DNA from: Bryobacterales bacterium | GTDB taxonomy: Bacteria; Acidobacteriota; Terriglobia; Bryobacterales; UBA6623 | DNA: 37,818 bases | Reading direction: 5' to 3' | Assembly (NCBI GenBank): GCA_028819575.1 | Contig: JAPPLB010000110.1 | Location: 1-37,818, forward strand | In this document: piece by piece, positions 15,595 to 23,362 of the stretch | Position numbering within the stretch: position 1 is the stretch's first letter | Layout: every line of letters starts with the position of its first letter | Notes under the pieces: generated by a model | What the model was told of the DNA's origin: nothing | Databases searched by the model: none | Seen by the model: the letters and a program-made list of their open reading frames with translations, nothing else | Position numbers and translations under genes: made by a program

Positions 15595-17121
15595 GTGAGA
15601 GGATCAGGAACACGAGTTGGCGGCGCGGCGGCGGTTCTGACGGCCTTGGCGCTGTGCGTCACGGCCTTGCCGGCCGACGTCGTCGAGCAGGGACCGAAGG
15701 ACTCGGCTCCCTCGGGGCTGCTGGCCGGAGCCGCGCGGGCGGACATCACGCCTCCTGTCGGCATTGCTCAACTGAACTGGGGATCTCAGACCCACATCCG
15801 CTCCGTCGGCAACGACCCCGCGGGCATGGTGGCGACGGCTCTGGTCGTGGCCAACGGCGGAGACAAGTTCGCGATGGTCGACCTGGACGCGCTCCGCGTC
15901 GAGCCCTTCGAAGCTGCGATCGACCGGGCGGCGAAGGAGACCGGCATTCCTGCGAACCGCATCCGGCTGGCCGCGACACACACGCACGCCGGTCCGAATC
16001 TGTCGGCTGCGAAGGGCCCCGCGGGCATTGACCTTTCCGAGCAGTTGGACATGATCCAACGCTACCGGGAGCAGGTTATCGACAAGATTGTGGGCATCGT
16101 CATCGAAGCGAACGCCCATCTCGAGCCCGCTCACATCTACGGCGGGCGCGGCGCAGGGACCATCAATATCAACCGGCGCTTCCGGGCGAGCGGTGAAGAT
16201 CCGCCCGCGGTGGGACGCAACACGGACGGTTTCGTTGACCGCGAGCTCGTTGTCTTCCGCATCGACGACGCGGCGGGCAAGCCCATCGCCGTGCTCGCCA
16301 ACTACCAGTGCCACGGCACCGTCCTCGCCTATGAGAACAAATTCGTGTCGCCCGATTGGCCCGGAATGACGCGCAAGGTCGTCGAGCAAGCATTTCCTGG
16401 CGCGCTGTGCCTGTTCTTTCAGGGCGCCGCCGGCAACCAGGGCCCGATCGAGGGATTCACCGGGGATCTGGGTGTGGCGCACCGCTTGGGGGCTACGCTG
16501 GGGCACCAGGTCGCCGCGCTGGCTTTGGGCATCGAGACCGTTCGCCGGGAGCCGGCGTTCGAGGGCTTTGTGGAATCGACGGCCTATCAGGCGAAGCAGC
16601 ATTGGCGGGTCAAGGGTCCCCGTGATGCGGCGCTCCGGTTCACACGCAAAATGATCGACCTGCCGCGCCGCGAGTACTCCCAGGAGGAAATCTCGGCGAT
16701 GGCCGCCCGGGTGGAGGATGCGAAGCAAAAGCTGGCGGACGCCAACGCTTCCGGCGACGACTGGAAGAAGCACCAGACCGGGGCGCGTCTGCGGCGTTTC
16801 AGCGACCTGCTCGAGAAATGGACGCAACCGCCGGACCCCGCGCCCGTCCAGCTCGAGGTGCAGATTCTCCGCCTGGGTGAAGTCGCTATTGTCGCCATGC
16901 CGGGCGAGCAGTTCGCCGAGATCGGCGAGGCGATCAAGAAGGCTTCACCTTTCGCCTACACGATGTACGCCGGATATTCCAGCGGCGCGGGCGGCGGCTA
17001 CATGCCGACCGACGCCGAATACGCATTCGGCGGCTACGAAGTAGAACGCGCGCCGTACGGCAAAAGCGCCGCCGACAAGCTGATCCGCGAGACGATCGCC
17101 ATGTTCGAAGATGTGAAGTAA
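15595..17121 (+). CDS. exported neutral/alkaline ceramidase-fold hydrolase
   Basis: The 508-aa product has a signal peptide (AAAVLTALALCVTALPAD). It carries the N-terminal domain of the neutral/alkaline non-lysosomal ceramidase family: ARADITPPVGIAQLNWGS, RIRLAATHTHAGPNLS with zinc-binding His, NYQCHGTVL and LFFQGAAGNQGP. Many bacterial members are not proven ceramidases, and the substrate is unknown. The open frame begins at 15514, but the GTG at 15595, preceded by AGGAG at 15584-15588, places the start just before the signal peptide. It is divergent from coxB and 6 nt from the phosphoesterase gene, so the two are probably co-transcribed. Confidence 0.85.
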   Translation: MRGSGTRVGGAAAVLTALALCVTALPADVVEQGPKDSAPSGLLAGAARADITPPVGIAQLNWGSQTHIRSVGNDPAGMVATALVVANGGDKFAMVDLDALRVEPFEAAIDRAAKETGIPANRIRLAATHTHAGPNLSAAKGPAGIDLSEQLDMIQRYREQVIDKIVGIVIEANAHLEPAHIYGGRGAGTININRRFRASGEDPPAVGRNTDGFVDRELVVFRIDDAAGKPIAVLANYQCHGTVLAYENKFVSPDWPGMTRKVVEQAFPGALCLFFQGAAGNQGPIEGFTGDLGVAHRLGATLGHQVAALALGIETVRREPAFEGFVESTAYQAKQHWRVKGPRDAALRFTRKMIDLPRREYSQEEISAMAARVEDAKQKLADANASGDDWKKHQTGARLRRFSDLLEKWTQPPDPAPVQLEVQILRLGEVAIVAMPGEQFAEIGEAIKKASPFAYTMYAGYSSGAGGGYMPTDAEYAFGGYEVERAPYGKSAADKLIRETIAMFEDVK

Positions 17122-17127
17122 TCGCAT

Positions 17128-18276
17128 ATGCCTACGCGCCGGGACTTCCTCAAGACTTCACTCGCCGCGGGACTCACGCTCCCGGGCGCCGCAGCACAGC
17201 GAACCTCCACGGACACCCTGCGGCTGTGGGCTTTCAGCGATGCCCATGTGGGCAGCGACCGCCGCTACGGGAACCGCGAGAGCCTGGTCGAGGCCGTTCA
17301 GCAATCGGAGTTCGGTACGCCGGACGGCGCGCCGCCGTTCGAATGGGACCTGGCGGTCGATCTCGGCGACCAATCGGGGGCGCAGCACCTGCCCGGCGAC
17401 GATGAAGGGGCCGAGGTGGTTCGACAGTTTACGAAAGGCTTGCGGGAGCACAAGCGCGAGGACGTCTACAGCGTTTGCGGCAACCACGACCGCTCGGGCA
17501 TCGACGAGCCGAAGAACTGGTGGTGGCGCAAGTGGCTCGACCCGATGGGCGAGTTCACCAGGTTCTCGGGCGTCGACGCCTCGAAGCGCACCTACCCGAC
17601 GTCAGGAACCTGGGAGCGCTACTCGTTGCAAGTCGGCAACGTGCTGTTCCTGATGATGAGCGACATCAACGAGCCGACGCAGCGTCCCGGACGCGACCTG
17701 CTCGGAGGCAATCCCGGCGGGGTGGTTTCGGGCGAGACGTTCGCGTGGTGGAAGAACATGGTCGAGGCCAACCAGGACAAGATCATCGTCTCGACGCACC
17801 ACTACATGCTCAAGAACACGACCGTCGCGTCCGGTGAGTGGGAAGGCATGCGCAAGGGTGCGAGCGGTCTGTGGCGCTCGCACTACCACGGCTACAAACC
17901 ACTCGGGACGCCCCGGGGCGCTTCGTATCTCTATTGGGTGGACAGCATGCCCGACGCCCAGGCGTTCGAGAAGTATCTGGAGGCGCATCCGGGCGCGATC
18001 GACTTGTGGCTCGGCGCCCACACGCACACCTACCCGGACGACACCTACGGCGGAAAGTCCCACGTCGAGACGAGATGGGGCGTGCACTTCGTGAACGTGT
18101 CGGCGCTGGCGCGGCATCACGCGCGGCTGACGACGGTGCCGATGAGCCGCTACTTCACGTTTGCGGGGAATGAACTGCGGGCGCGGTGTTACCTGCACAC
18201 CTGTGACTATGCGGCTTCGGGCTGGTATCCGAAGGCAGAGCGGAGGCTTCGTTTGCGGAAGGCTTTCCGCTGGTAG
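17128..18276 (+). CDS. Tat-exported calcineurin-like metallophosphoesterase
   Basis: The 382-aa product opens with a twin-arginine signal (MPTRRDFLKTSLAAGLTLPG). Metallophosphoesterase motifs occur in order: FSDAHVGSD, AVDLGDQSG, VCGNHDRSG, VSTHHYML and GAHTHTYPD. They supply the two-metal site. The protein should fold in the cytoplasm with bound metals and be exported by Tat. The substrate is unknown. It lies 6 nt downstream of the ceramidase-fold gene. Confidence 0.9.
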   Translation: MPTRRDFLKTSLAAGLTLPGAAAQRTSTDTLRLWAFSDAHVGSDRRYGNRESLVEAVQQSEFGTPDGAPPFEWDLAVDLGDQSGAQHLPGDDEGAEVVRQFTKGLREHKREDVYSVCGNHDRSGIDEPKNWWWRKWLDPMGEFTRFSGVDASKRTYPTSGTWERYSLQVGNVLFLMMSDINEPTQRPGRDLLGGNPGGVVSGETFAWWKNMVEANQDKIIVSTHHYMLKNTTVASGEWEGMRKGASGLWRSHYHGYKPLGTPRGASYLYWVDSMPDAQAFEKYLEAHPGAIDLWLGAHTHTYPDDTYGGKSHVETRWGVHFVNVSALARHHARLTTVPMSRYFTFAGNELRARCYLHTCDYAASGWYPKAERRLRLRKAFRW

Positions 18277-18404
18277 CGCCATGTTGCCGGCTCCGGCTTG
18301 CTTCGACGCCGCCTGCCGCTCAGCGGTGGCGAAGGCGATGCTTCGAGGTTCGAACCCATCGTGTACTGCGCTCTCTTGCCGCACCGCTGTTGGACCAACC
18401 CGCC
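18277..18404. other. palindrome-rich spacer before tag
   Basis: The spacer contains CCGCTCAGCGG and GGTTCGAACC palindromes and a CGATG/CATCG pair enclosing the latter. The second palindrome resembles a T-loop, but no acceptor stem or other tRNA arm is present. It may be a dispersed intergenic repeat. Confidence 0.35.
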
Positions 18405-18983
18405 ATGCCTGAGACAACCCGCTGTGGTTGGGCGAACGCCCCGCTGCTCGACCATTATCACGACACCGAGTGGGGCGTCCCGCTTCACGATGACCGGCTG
18501 CTGTTCGAACACCTCGTCCTCGACGGCGCGCAAGCCGGGCTGAGCTGGCTCACCATCCTCAGGAAACGCGCCGGCTACGCCAAGGCTTTCGAGAACTTCG
18601 AGATCCGGAAGGTCGCTCGCTTCCAACCGGAGCGCATCGAGAAGCTGGTGCTCGACCCGGGCATCGTGCGAAACCGGCTCAAGATCGAGTCGGCGGTCAA
18701 CAACGCGCGCAGGGTCCTCGAAGTGCAGGACGAATTCGGCAGCCTGGACGCCTACCTGTGGCGGTTCGTCGATGGACGCGTAATCCAGAACCGCTGGCGG
18801 AGTTGGCAGGAGACGCCCGCCACCAGCAAGGAGTCCGACGCCATGAGCAAAGACATGAAGCGACGCGGCTTCAAGTTCTGCGGGTCGACGATCTGCTACG
18901 CGATCATGCAGGCCACCGGCATGGTGAACGACCACGTGGTGGACTGCTTCCGCCACCAGGAACTACGGCCAATGAAGTGCTGA
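18405..18983 (+). CDS. tag: DNA-3-methyladenine glycosylase I
   Basis: The 192-aa base-excision enzyme removes 3-methyladenine from alkylated DNA. The Tag family pattern is clear: RCGWANAPLLDHYHDTEWG at the start, AGLSWLTILRKRAGYAKAF, and GFKFCGSTICYAIMQATGMV. The structural zinc ligands are conserved as Cys7, His17, His177 and Cys181, close to the positions in E. coli Tag. The ATG at 18405 was chosen because the N-terminal zinc Cys follows directly. An in-frame TTG lies five codons upstream. Confidence 0.93.
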   Translation: MPETTRCGWANAPLLDHYHDTEWGVPLHDDRLLFEHLVLDGAQAGLSWLTILRKRAGYAKAFENFEIRKVARFQPERIEKLVLDPGIVRNRLKIESAVNNARRVLEVQDEFGSLDAYLWRFVDGRVIQNRWRSWQETPATSKESDAMSKDMKRRGFKFCGSTICYAIMQATGMVNDHVVDCFRHQELRPMKC

Positions 18984-19008
18984 GTCTGCTGCCGCCTGTC
19001 TGTTAACC

Positions 19009-19029
19009 GAACGCTCGTCTCAAGCGTTC
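19009..19029 (+). terminator. hairpin after tag
   Basis: GAACGCT/AGCGTTC forms a perfect 7-bp stem with a 7-nt loop, 25 nt after the tag stop. It is followed by TAGTTGTG and precedes the next gene by about 50 nt. It is a plausible intrinsic terminator, although the T-run is weak. Confidence 0.45.
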
Positions 19030-19082
19030 TAGTTGTGTAAACCAGACAGAGAGCCGTCGGACTCGGCGGCAAAGGAGCCGAA

Positions 19083-19547
19083 ATGCCTTTCATGGGAGCA
19101 GGTAGCATCATCCCGATGCTCATTCCGCTGGGAGCGTTTGTCATGGTGGTCTTCATCGCGTGGTTTGACAGCCGCCAGAAGCAGGCCAGAATCAAGGCGC
19201 GCGCGGACTTCAACAAGCAACTCCTGGACAAGTTCGCATCCTCACAGGAACTCGTTGCGTTTTTCGGACAAGAGGGCAGCGAACGCTTCCTCGACGAAAT
19301 GTGGTCAGAGAAACAGCATGGTCCAAAAGAGCGCATCCTGGGAATCATCATCCCCGGTTGCATCATCACGTCGATCGGCATCGGCTTCCTTTTGCTGAGC
19401 ACGAAGACGCCCGGGTTGCGGATCGCCGGGGTCACGATATTCACGGCTGGTATCGGCGTACTCATCGCCGCCGCCGTCTCGTACAGGTTCTCGAAGGCGT
19501 GGGGGCTGATGAACGGGAAGGACCGATCGCGTGGCAGGCGCGAGTAG
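19083..19547 (+). CDS. small two-helix membrane protein, sigma-factor neighbour
   Basis: The 154-aa product has an N-terminal membrane helix (SIIPMLIPLGAFVMVVFIAW). A charged helical region follows (QARIKARADFNKQLLDKFAS, then FFGQEGSERFLDEMW). Two further hydrophobic segments span about 90-140 (ILGIIIPGCIITSIGIGFLL; IAGVTIFTAGIGVLIAAAV). AAAGGAG precedes the ATG. Proteins of this layout often precede ECF sigma factors in acidobacteria. A sensing or anti-sigma role is only inferred from position. Its 3' end overlaps the sigma gene by 17 nt if the GTG start is used. Confidence 0.78.
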   Translation: MPFMGAGSIIPMLIPLGAFVMVVFIAWFDSRQKQARIKARADFNKQLLDKFASSQELVAFFGQEGSERFLDEMWSEKQHGPKERILGIIIPGCIITSIGIGFLLLSTKTPGLRIAGVTIFTAGIGVLIAAAVSYRFSKAWGLMNGKDRSRGRRE

Positions 19548-20139
19548 GCTCATGACGCTCGACAGCGCGGCCATGATCGAATCGTTCATCAACAGCGGAG
19601 CCGCGGCGGCCGGGCCGGGAGAAGATGCCTTGACCACACCCCTCCAGGCAATCGAGGAAGCGGCGTTTCACCGCCTCTACGAGCAGCTTGCGCCGGCTCT
19701 CCGGGCCTACGTTCTCCGGATCTGCGAAAAAGCCGATCTTGCGGACGACGTTGTGCAAGATGCTTTTGTCAAGTACCTGCGGACCCCTATCCGAGAGATG
19801 GACGAGACCGCCGCCAAGGCGTACCTTTATCGCATCGCGACAAATCTGGTAAACGATCATTGGCGCCGCCGCGAGCGTGAGCGAAAATGGAGTTGGAAGG
19901 CGATCTTCCGCAAACCGGCTGAGGCCAAGCTCGACTTGCGCGGCGACATGGCGCGGCAGTTCGGCCGCCTTGCCCCTCGCGAGCGAGCCCTCTTGTGGCT
20001 GGCGTACGTGGAAGGATTCGATCACGAGGAGATCGCCCGGGTCCTGAAGGTCAGACCCAAGAGCATAAGAGTCATGTTGTTTCGAGCACGCAAGAAACTG
20101 CGCAAGCTGCTTGACTCGGAAGGGACGGACATGCAATGA
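19531..20139 (+). CDS. ECF-type RNA polymerase sigma factor
   Basis: The 202-aa product contains sigma region 2 (FHRLYEQLAPALRAYVLRI, ADLADDVVQDAFVKYL, YLYRIATNLVNDHWRRR) and region 4 with a helix-turn-helix (LAPRERALLWLAYVEGFDHE, then IARVLKVRPKSIRVMLFRAR). No region 1 or 3 is seen, as expected for ECF factors. The GTG at 19531 has GGGAAGGA about 8 nt upstream; the ATG at 19552 is an alternative. Its stop overlaps the next start by 4 nt (ATGA), so sigma factor and membrane partner are translationally coupled. Confidence 0.9.
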   Translation: MAGASRLMTLDSAAMIESFINSGAAAAGPGEDALTTPLQAIEEAAFHRLYEQLAPALRAYVLRICEKADLADDVVQDAFVKYLRTPIREMDETAAKAYLYRIATNLVNDHWRRRERERKWSWKAIFRKPAEAKLDLRGDMARQFGRLAPRERALLWLAYVEGFDHEEIARVLKVRPKSIRVMLFRARKKLRKLLDSEGTDMQ

Positions 20140-20495
20140 GCAACTCTTCACACCCTTCGGATGCCGACGTTGCTCGCTGGATGCAGACCCTGGCGGAGGA
20201 GTCTCCAACCAAGGGATCCCTGCCGGATCCTCACCTGCTTTGGCTGAAGGCCCGCCTTGAGGAGCGGGCCGAGCGGAACGAGCGGGCGCTTCATCCGATT
20301 GCGATTGCGAAAAAGATTGCGGTCGCCATCTTTGCGCTTCTCGGCAGCGCGGGCCTGATCGCCATCGCGCAGCATGCCGAAACCTGGGTTACGCAGGCTC
20401 CCGAGCCCGCCATCTTCGCGTGGGCGGTCGCCGGTGTCTGTTTCATCGCCATCGGCTTCGCCTTCATCCTGAAGCCCCTCCTGAGCGGCGACTAG
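20136..20495 (+). CDS. small membrane protein, putative anti-sigma factor
   Basis: The 119-aa product has a soluble N-terminus (about 55 residues, DADVARWMQTLAEESPTKG), then two membrane helices (IAVAIFALLGSAGLIAIAQ and IFAWAVAGVCFIAIGFAFIL). It lacks the HxxxCxxC zinc-binding anti-sigma motif. Overlap with the sigma gene and the cytoplasmic N-terminus make an anti-sigma role likely by context only. Confidence 0.7.
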   Translation: MSNSSHPSDADVARWMQTLAEESPTKGSLPDPHLLWLKARLEERAERNERALHPIAIAKKIAVAIFALLGSAGLIAIAQHAETWVTQAPEPAIFAWAVAGVCFIAIGFAFILKPLLSGD

Positions 20496-20538
20496 CAGGC
20501 AAGTTGAACGAGCGCCCCGGCGTCATTGACGAATACCC

Positions 20539-21498
20539 ATGAGACCATTGCGAATCGGAACCGCCCAGTTCGAAGCCCGCGACGGCGACAAGGACTACAA
20601 CCTCAGCCGCATCGCCGCCCTCGGCCGCCAAGCCGCCGAAGACAAGGCGGATCTCGTTTGTTTTCATGAGTGCTCGATCCCCGGCTATACGTTCCTCGAG
20701 AATCTCTCGCGCTCCGACACCGAGGCTCTGGCGGAGCCGGTCCCGGACGGGCTGTCCGTCGATCGATTGATCGAGTTGTCCCGTGATCTGGGAATCGCGC
20801 TCGGCGCCGGGCTCGTCGAGCAAGAGGGCGGGCAACTCTACAACACCTACGTCGTGGTCTCGCCGGAAGGTTTCGTCGCGAAGCACCGCAAGATCCATGC
20901 CTTCATCAGTGAGCATGTCTCGAGCGGCGATTCCTACACGGTCTTCGAACTGCTCGGCGCGAAATTCGGGGTGTTGATCTGCTACGACGTGAACCTCCCC
21001 GAGAATGTCCGTCTGACGGCGATGATGGGCGCGGAGATTGTCCTGATGCCGCACGTTACGGGATGTCTGCCGAGCCCGATGCCCGGCCGCGGGAAAGTCG
21101 CGCCGGAAGTCTGGCGCAACCGTGACACCGACCCCGTGACCTGCCGCCAGGAGTTCGATGGCCCCAAGGGGCGCCGCTGGCTGATGAGATGGCTTCCGGC
21201 GCGGGCCTATGAAAACGGGGTCTACGCCGTCTATTCGAATCCGATCGGAGTCGAGGGAGACACGATCAAGCCCGGCGGTTCGATGATCCTCGACCCCTTC
21301 GGGGAAGTCCTCGCCGAGTGCCGGAAACTAGGTGATGAAGTCGTCATCGCGACTTGCGACCCGGCCAAGCTCGCGGTCGCGCCGGGGCGTGCGTATATCC
21401 GAGCGCGGCGGCCCGCGCTTTATGGCGCGATGACCGCGCCCAATCCACACCTGGGGCGCTCCGGCCGCCCCGAAATCTGGTGGAAGAAACACCGCTAG
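20539..21498 (+). CDS. nitrilase-superfamily carbon-nitrogen hydrolase
   Basis: The 319-aa cytoplasmic hydrolase carries the catalytic triad Glu44 (CFHECSIPGY), Lys118 (KHRKIH) and Cys148 (LICYDVNLPE). The superfamily cleaves C-N bonds in amides and nitriles; the substrate (amidase or carbamoylase type) cannot be read from sequence. An insertion after the nucleophile region (GCLPSPMPGRGKVAPEVWRN) is seen in some aliphatic-amide-type members. The stop codon is part of the hairpin at 21497-21532. Confidence 0.9.
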   Translation: MRPLRIGTAQFEARDGDKDYNLSRIAALGRQAAEDKADLVCFHECSIPGYTFLENLSRSDTEALAEPVPDGLSVDRLIELSRDLGIALGAGLVEQEGGQLYNTYVVVSPEGFVAKHRKIHAFISEHVSSGDSYTVFELLGAKFGVLICYDVNLPENVRLTAMMGAEIVLMPHVTGCLPSPMPGRGKVAPEVWRNRDTDPVTCRQEFDGPKGRRWLMRWLPARAYENGVYAVYSNPIGVEGDTIKPGGSMILDPFGEVLAECRKLGDEVVIATCDPAKLAVAPGRAYIRARRPALYGAMTAPNPHLGRSGRPEIWWKKHR

Positions 21499-21532
21499 GA
21501 GTCTGTCCCCCTTTTCTGTGGGACAGACTCCT
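21497..21532 (+). terminator. perfect 13-bp hairpin overlapping the hydrolase stop
   Basis: AGGAGTCTGTCCC (21497-21509) and GGGACAGACTCCT (21520-21532) form a perfect 13-bp stem with a 10-nt loop. The stem begins inside the stop codon of the nitrilase-type gene. No T-run follows. It may be a terminator or a dispersed palindromic repeat. Confidence 0.6.
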
Positions 21533-21558
21533 GGACCTTCCGAACCATCACCTATAAT
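21531..21558 (+). promoter_or_regulatory. promoter of the HipA-like/DUF3037 operon
   Basis: A consensus -10 box TATAAT at 21553-21558 has a weak -35 candidate CTGGAC at 21531-21536, 16 nt upstream. It lies 26 nt before the ATG of the HipA-like gene, so the pair probably has its own promoter. Confidence 0.5.
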
Positions 21559-21584
21559 GCTGCATCGTAGCACCCTGTCTGACG

Positions 21585-22466
21585 ATGTCCGTGATTGCCT
21601 GCCAGCATATTCGCCGGATGCGGGGCGGAGCGAATGCCCACTTGATGCTGGCGGATGACCGTCACTACTACGTCGTCAAGTTCCGCAACAACCCCCAACA
21701 TGCGCGCATCCTCGTGAACGAGCTGGTTTCCTACGTCCTGCTGGACTACTTGCAGCTTCCGGCGCCCAGGTGGGATATCGTCGAGGTGCCCGAGGAGCTG
21801 ATCGAGGGCTCTCCGGAGATGACGATGGAGGCGGGCTGGAAGAACCGGCGCTGTGAAGCGGGGCTGCACTTCGGATCTCGCTGGCCGGTCGACCTTCACA
21901 GGCGGGCGGTTTATGACTATTTGCCTTGGTCAATGATGGAGCTTGTCGTCAACTTGCGTACGTTTTGCGGGATGGTCGCTTTCGACAAGTGGGTGAGCAA
22001 TGCGAACGGACGTCAAGCGATATTCTTTCGCGATCGGGCCGACCGCTGGATGCTGTCGGATGACGACTCCTCAAGGGTTGCATCCCGGTCGCTGGCCTAT
22101 GCGGCGAACATGATCGATCACGGGTTTGCGTTCAACGCGCAGACCTGGGAGTTTCCCGATTCGGCCGAGCGGGGGCTTTACAGCCGCCGGGAAGTCTATC
22201 GGCATGTCACGGGGTTCGATGACTTCCAGCCATGGCTGGAAGTCATCGAAGACTGCCCCGCAAAGGTGCTCGATGATGCTGCGAAGCGCATCCCGCCGCG
22301 ATGGTTCGACAACGACTTCGATGCACTCGAGGGGATGCTCGAGCAGCTCTACGCCCGGCGGAAGCGTGTCGCCGATCTCGTGAAGGACAGCAAGAACGCC
22401 GGACGCGACCCGTTTCCCGACTGGTCTCTACGAGTTGGGAGCGCCGTCGCGAGTCGAGGAGGGTGA
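21585..22466 (+). CDS. HipA-like kinase family protein
   Basis: The 293-aa product resembles the HipA-like (HipA_2) kinase family found next to DUF3037 proteins. N-terminal ATP-lobe features are HLMLADDRHYYVVKFRNNPQ, with candidate ATP-binding Lys32, and ILVNELVSYVLLDYLQLPAP. The candidate catalytic segment is MVAFDKWVSNANGRQAIFF (Asp134, Asn139, Asn141); HipA itself has an Asp where Asn141 seems to fall. A later MIDHGFAFN (Asp178) may bind metal. It is about two thirds the length of E. coli HipA, lacks a HipB-like partner, and is followed after 3 nt by the DUF3037 gene. Target and activity are unknown. Confidence 0.8.
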   Translation: MSVIACQHIRRMRGGANAHLMLADDRHYYVVKFRNNPQHARILVNELVSYVLLDYLQLPAPRWDIVEVPEELIEGSPEMTMEAGWKNRRCEAGLHFGSRWPVDLHRRAVYDYLPWSMMELVVNLRTFCGMVAFDKWVSNANGRQAIFFRDRADRWMLSDDDSSRVASRSLAYAANMIDHGFAFNAQTWEFPDSAERGLYSRREVYRHVTGFDDFQPWLEVIEDCPAKVLDDAAKRIPPRWFDNDFDALEGMLEQLYARRKRVADLVKDSKNAGRDPFPDWSLRVGSAVASRGG

Positions 22467-22469
22467 GAG

Positions 22470-23273
22470 ATGCAGACGAAGAGTGAGGAGTCATCACGGT
22501 ATGACTTCCAATTGATTCGCTATGTGCCGAATGTTGCAGCAGCGGAGTTCTTCAACATCGGCGTATTGCTGTATGGAGAGCAATGGGAACTGCTGGACGC
22601 ACGCTTCGCATCCGATTTCGGCCGCATGAACTGCCACCCACTCGTCGAGATGCCCTATCTCGAGGCGCTGCGCGAGGAGTTCGAGGAACATCGGCTGGCG
22701 GGGGATGGCTTCTCTTCCTACATCAACGAACTGTGCAAAAACCTTTCGGCATCACTCGATGTGACGTCTCCGAAGACGTTCTGGGGAGGGAACGCGCCGG
22801 CGGAGATGGATCGGTTGTTCGATACCTATGTGAAAACGCCCAAGCCGCTGAACGGCGCTGAGCACGACGAGAGCCCGCGGGCAGGGACCCGTGCGGCGCT
22901 GCGATTACGCATGGATGACAGCTTCCGGCGTCACTACCTCCTCGATGCTGAGCGGGGTTTGATGACGAATGACTCGGTGCAGTACGCTGGGCCGCGGATG
23001 CGGTTCTCCTTCGACTATTCGTATCGTCCGAACGGAGCGGCCAGGTACGTTCACGGCATCGCGGTTCGGAACGAAATCAACGACGCCACAAGACTCTCTT
23101 TTGTGTTCGAACGGTTGCAGCGTCAAAACGAAGGGTCGGCGCTGGCTGTCGTGTTGGGAGAAGGGGTGCAGGACGACACGGCCGAGCTGTTGGCGGCAAG
23201 CGGAGCGGTTAACTGGCCCGTGGCTCAGGTCGACAAGCTGGCGCTGGCGATTCGCGAGGAACTGGGACTGTAA
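22470..23273 (+). CDS. DUF3037 protein, partner of the HipA-like kinase
   Basis: The 267-aa product has the DUF3037 N-terminal core: RYDFQLIRYVPNVAAAEFFN, then IGVLLYGEQWELLDARF and ALREEFEEHRL. Its C-terminal part is a mixed alpha/beta region of unknown function. No DNA-binding helix-turn-helix or membrane segment is obvious. It lies 3 nt after the HipA-like gene, so the two form a two-gene unit. The pairing of these two families recurs in bacteria, but I know of no established function. Confidence 0.82.
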   Translation: MQTKSEESSRYDFQLIRYVPNVAAAEFFNIGVLLYGEQWELLDARFASDFGRMNCHPLVEMPYLEALREEFEEHRLAGDGFSSYINELCKNLSASLDVTSPKTFWGGNAPAEMDRLFDTYVKTPKPLNGAEHDESPRAGTRAALRLRMDDSFRRHYLLDAERGLMTNDSVQYAGPRMRFSFDYSYRPNGAARYVHGIAVRNEINDATRLSFVFERLQRQNEGSALAVVLGEGVQDDTAELLAASGAVNWPVAQVDKLALAIREELGL

Positions 23274-23313
23274 ACCGGCACAAGCGTGTCCCCTCCACAA
23301 GCGGTAATTCGCG

Positions 23314-23360
23314 TTAGCCTGCATTTCACCAATCGTGTCGTTGCGTTGGTGTGTTTCGTC
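23314..23360 (+). repeat. partial copy of the 37584-37767 repeat end
   Basis: TTAGCCTGCATTTCACC at 23314-23330 closely matches the left end of the palindromic repeat at 37584. A short TCGTTGCG match follows (23338-23345). It lies between the convergent DUF3037 and aldolase genes. Only one arm is recognisable. Confidence 0.45.
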
Positions 23361-23362
23361 GA

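Noticed and set aside
15604-16827. 407-codon minus-strand open frame
   Set aside because: It is antisense to the ceramidase-fold gene, which has a signal peptide, Shine-Dalgarno and family motifs.
18340-18365. Possible second tRNA T arm (GGTTCGAACC)
   Set aside because: The palindrome has no acceptor stem or other arms around it.
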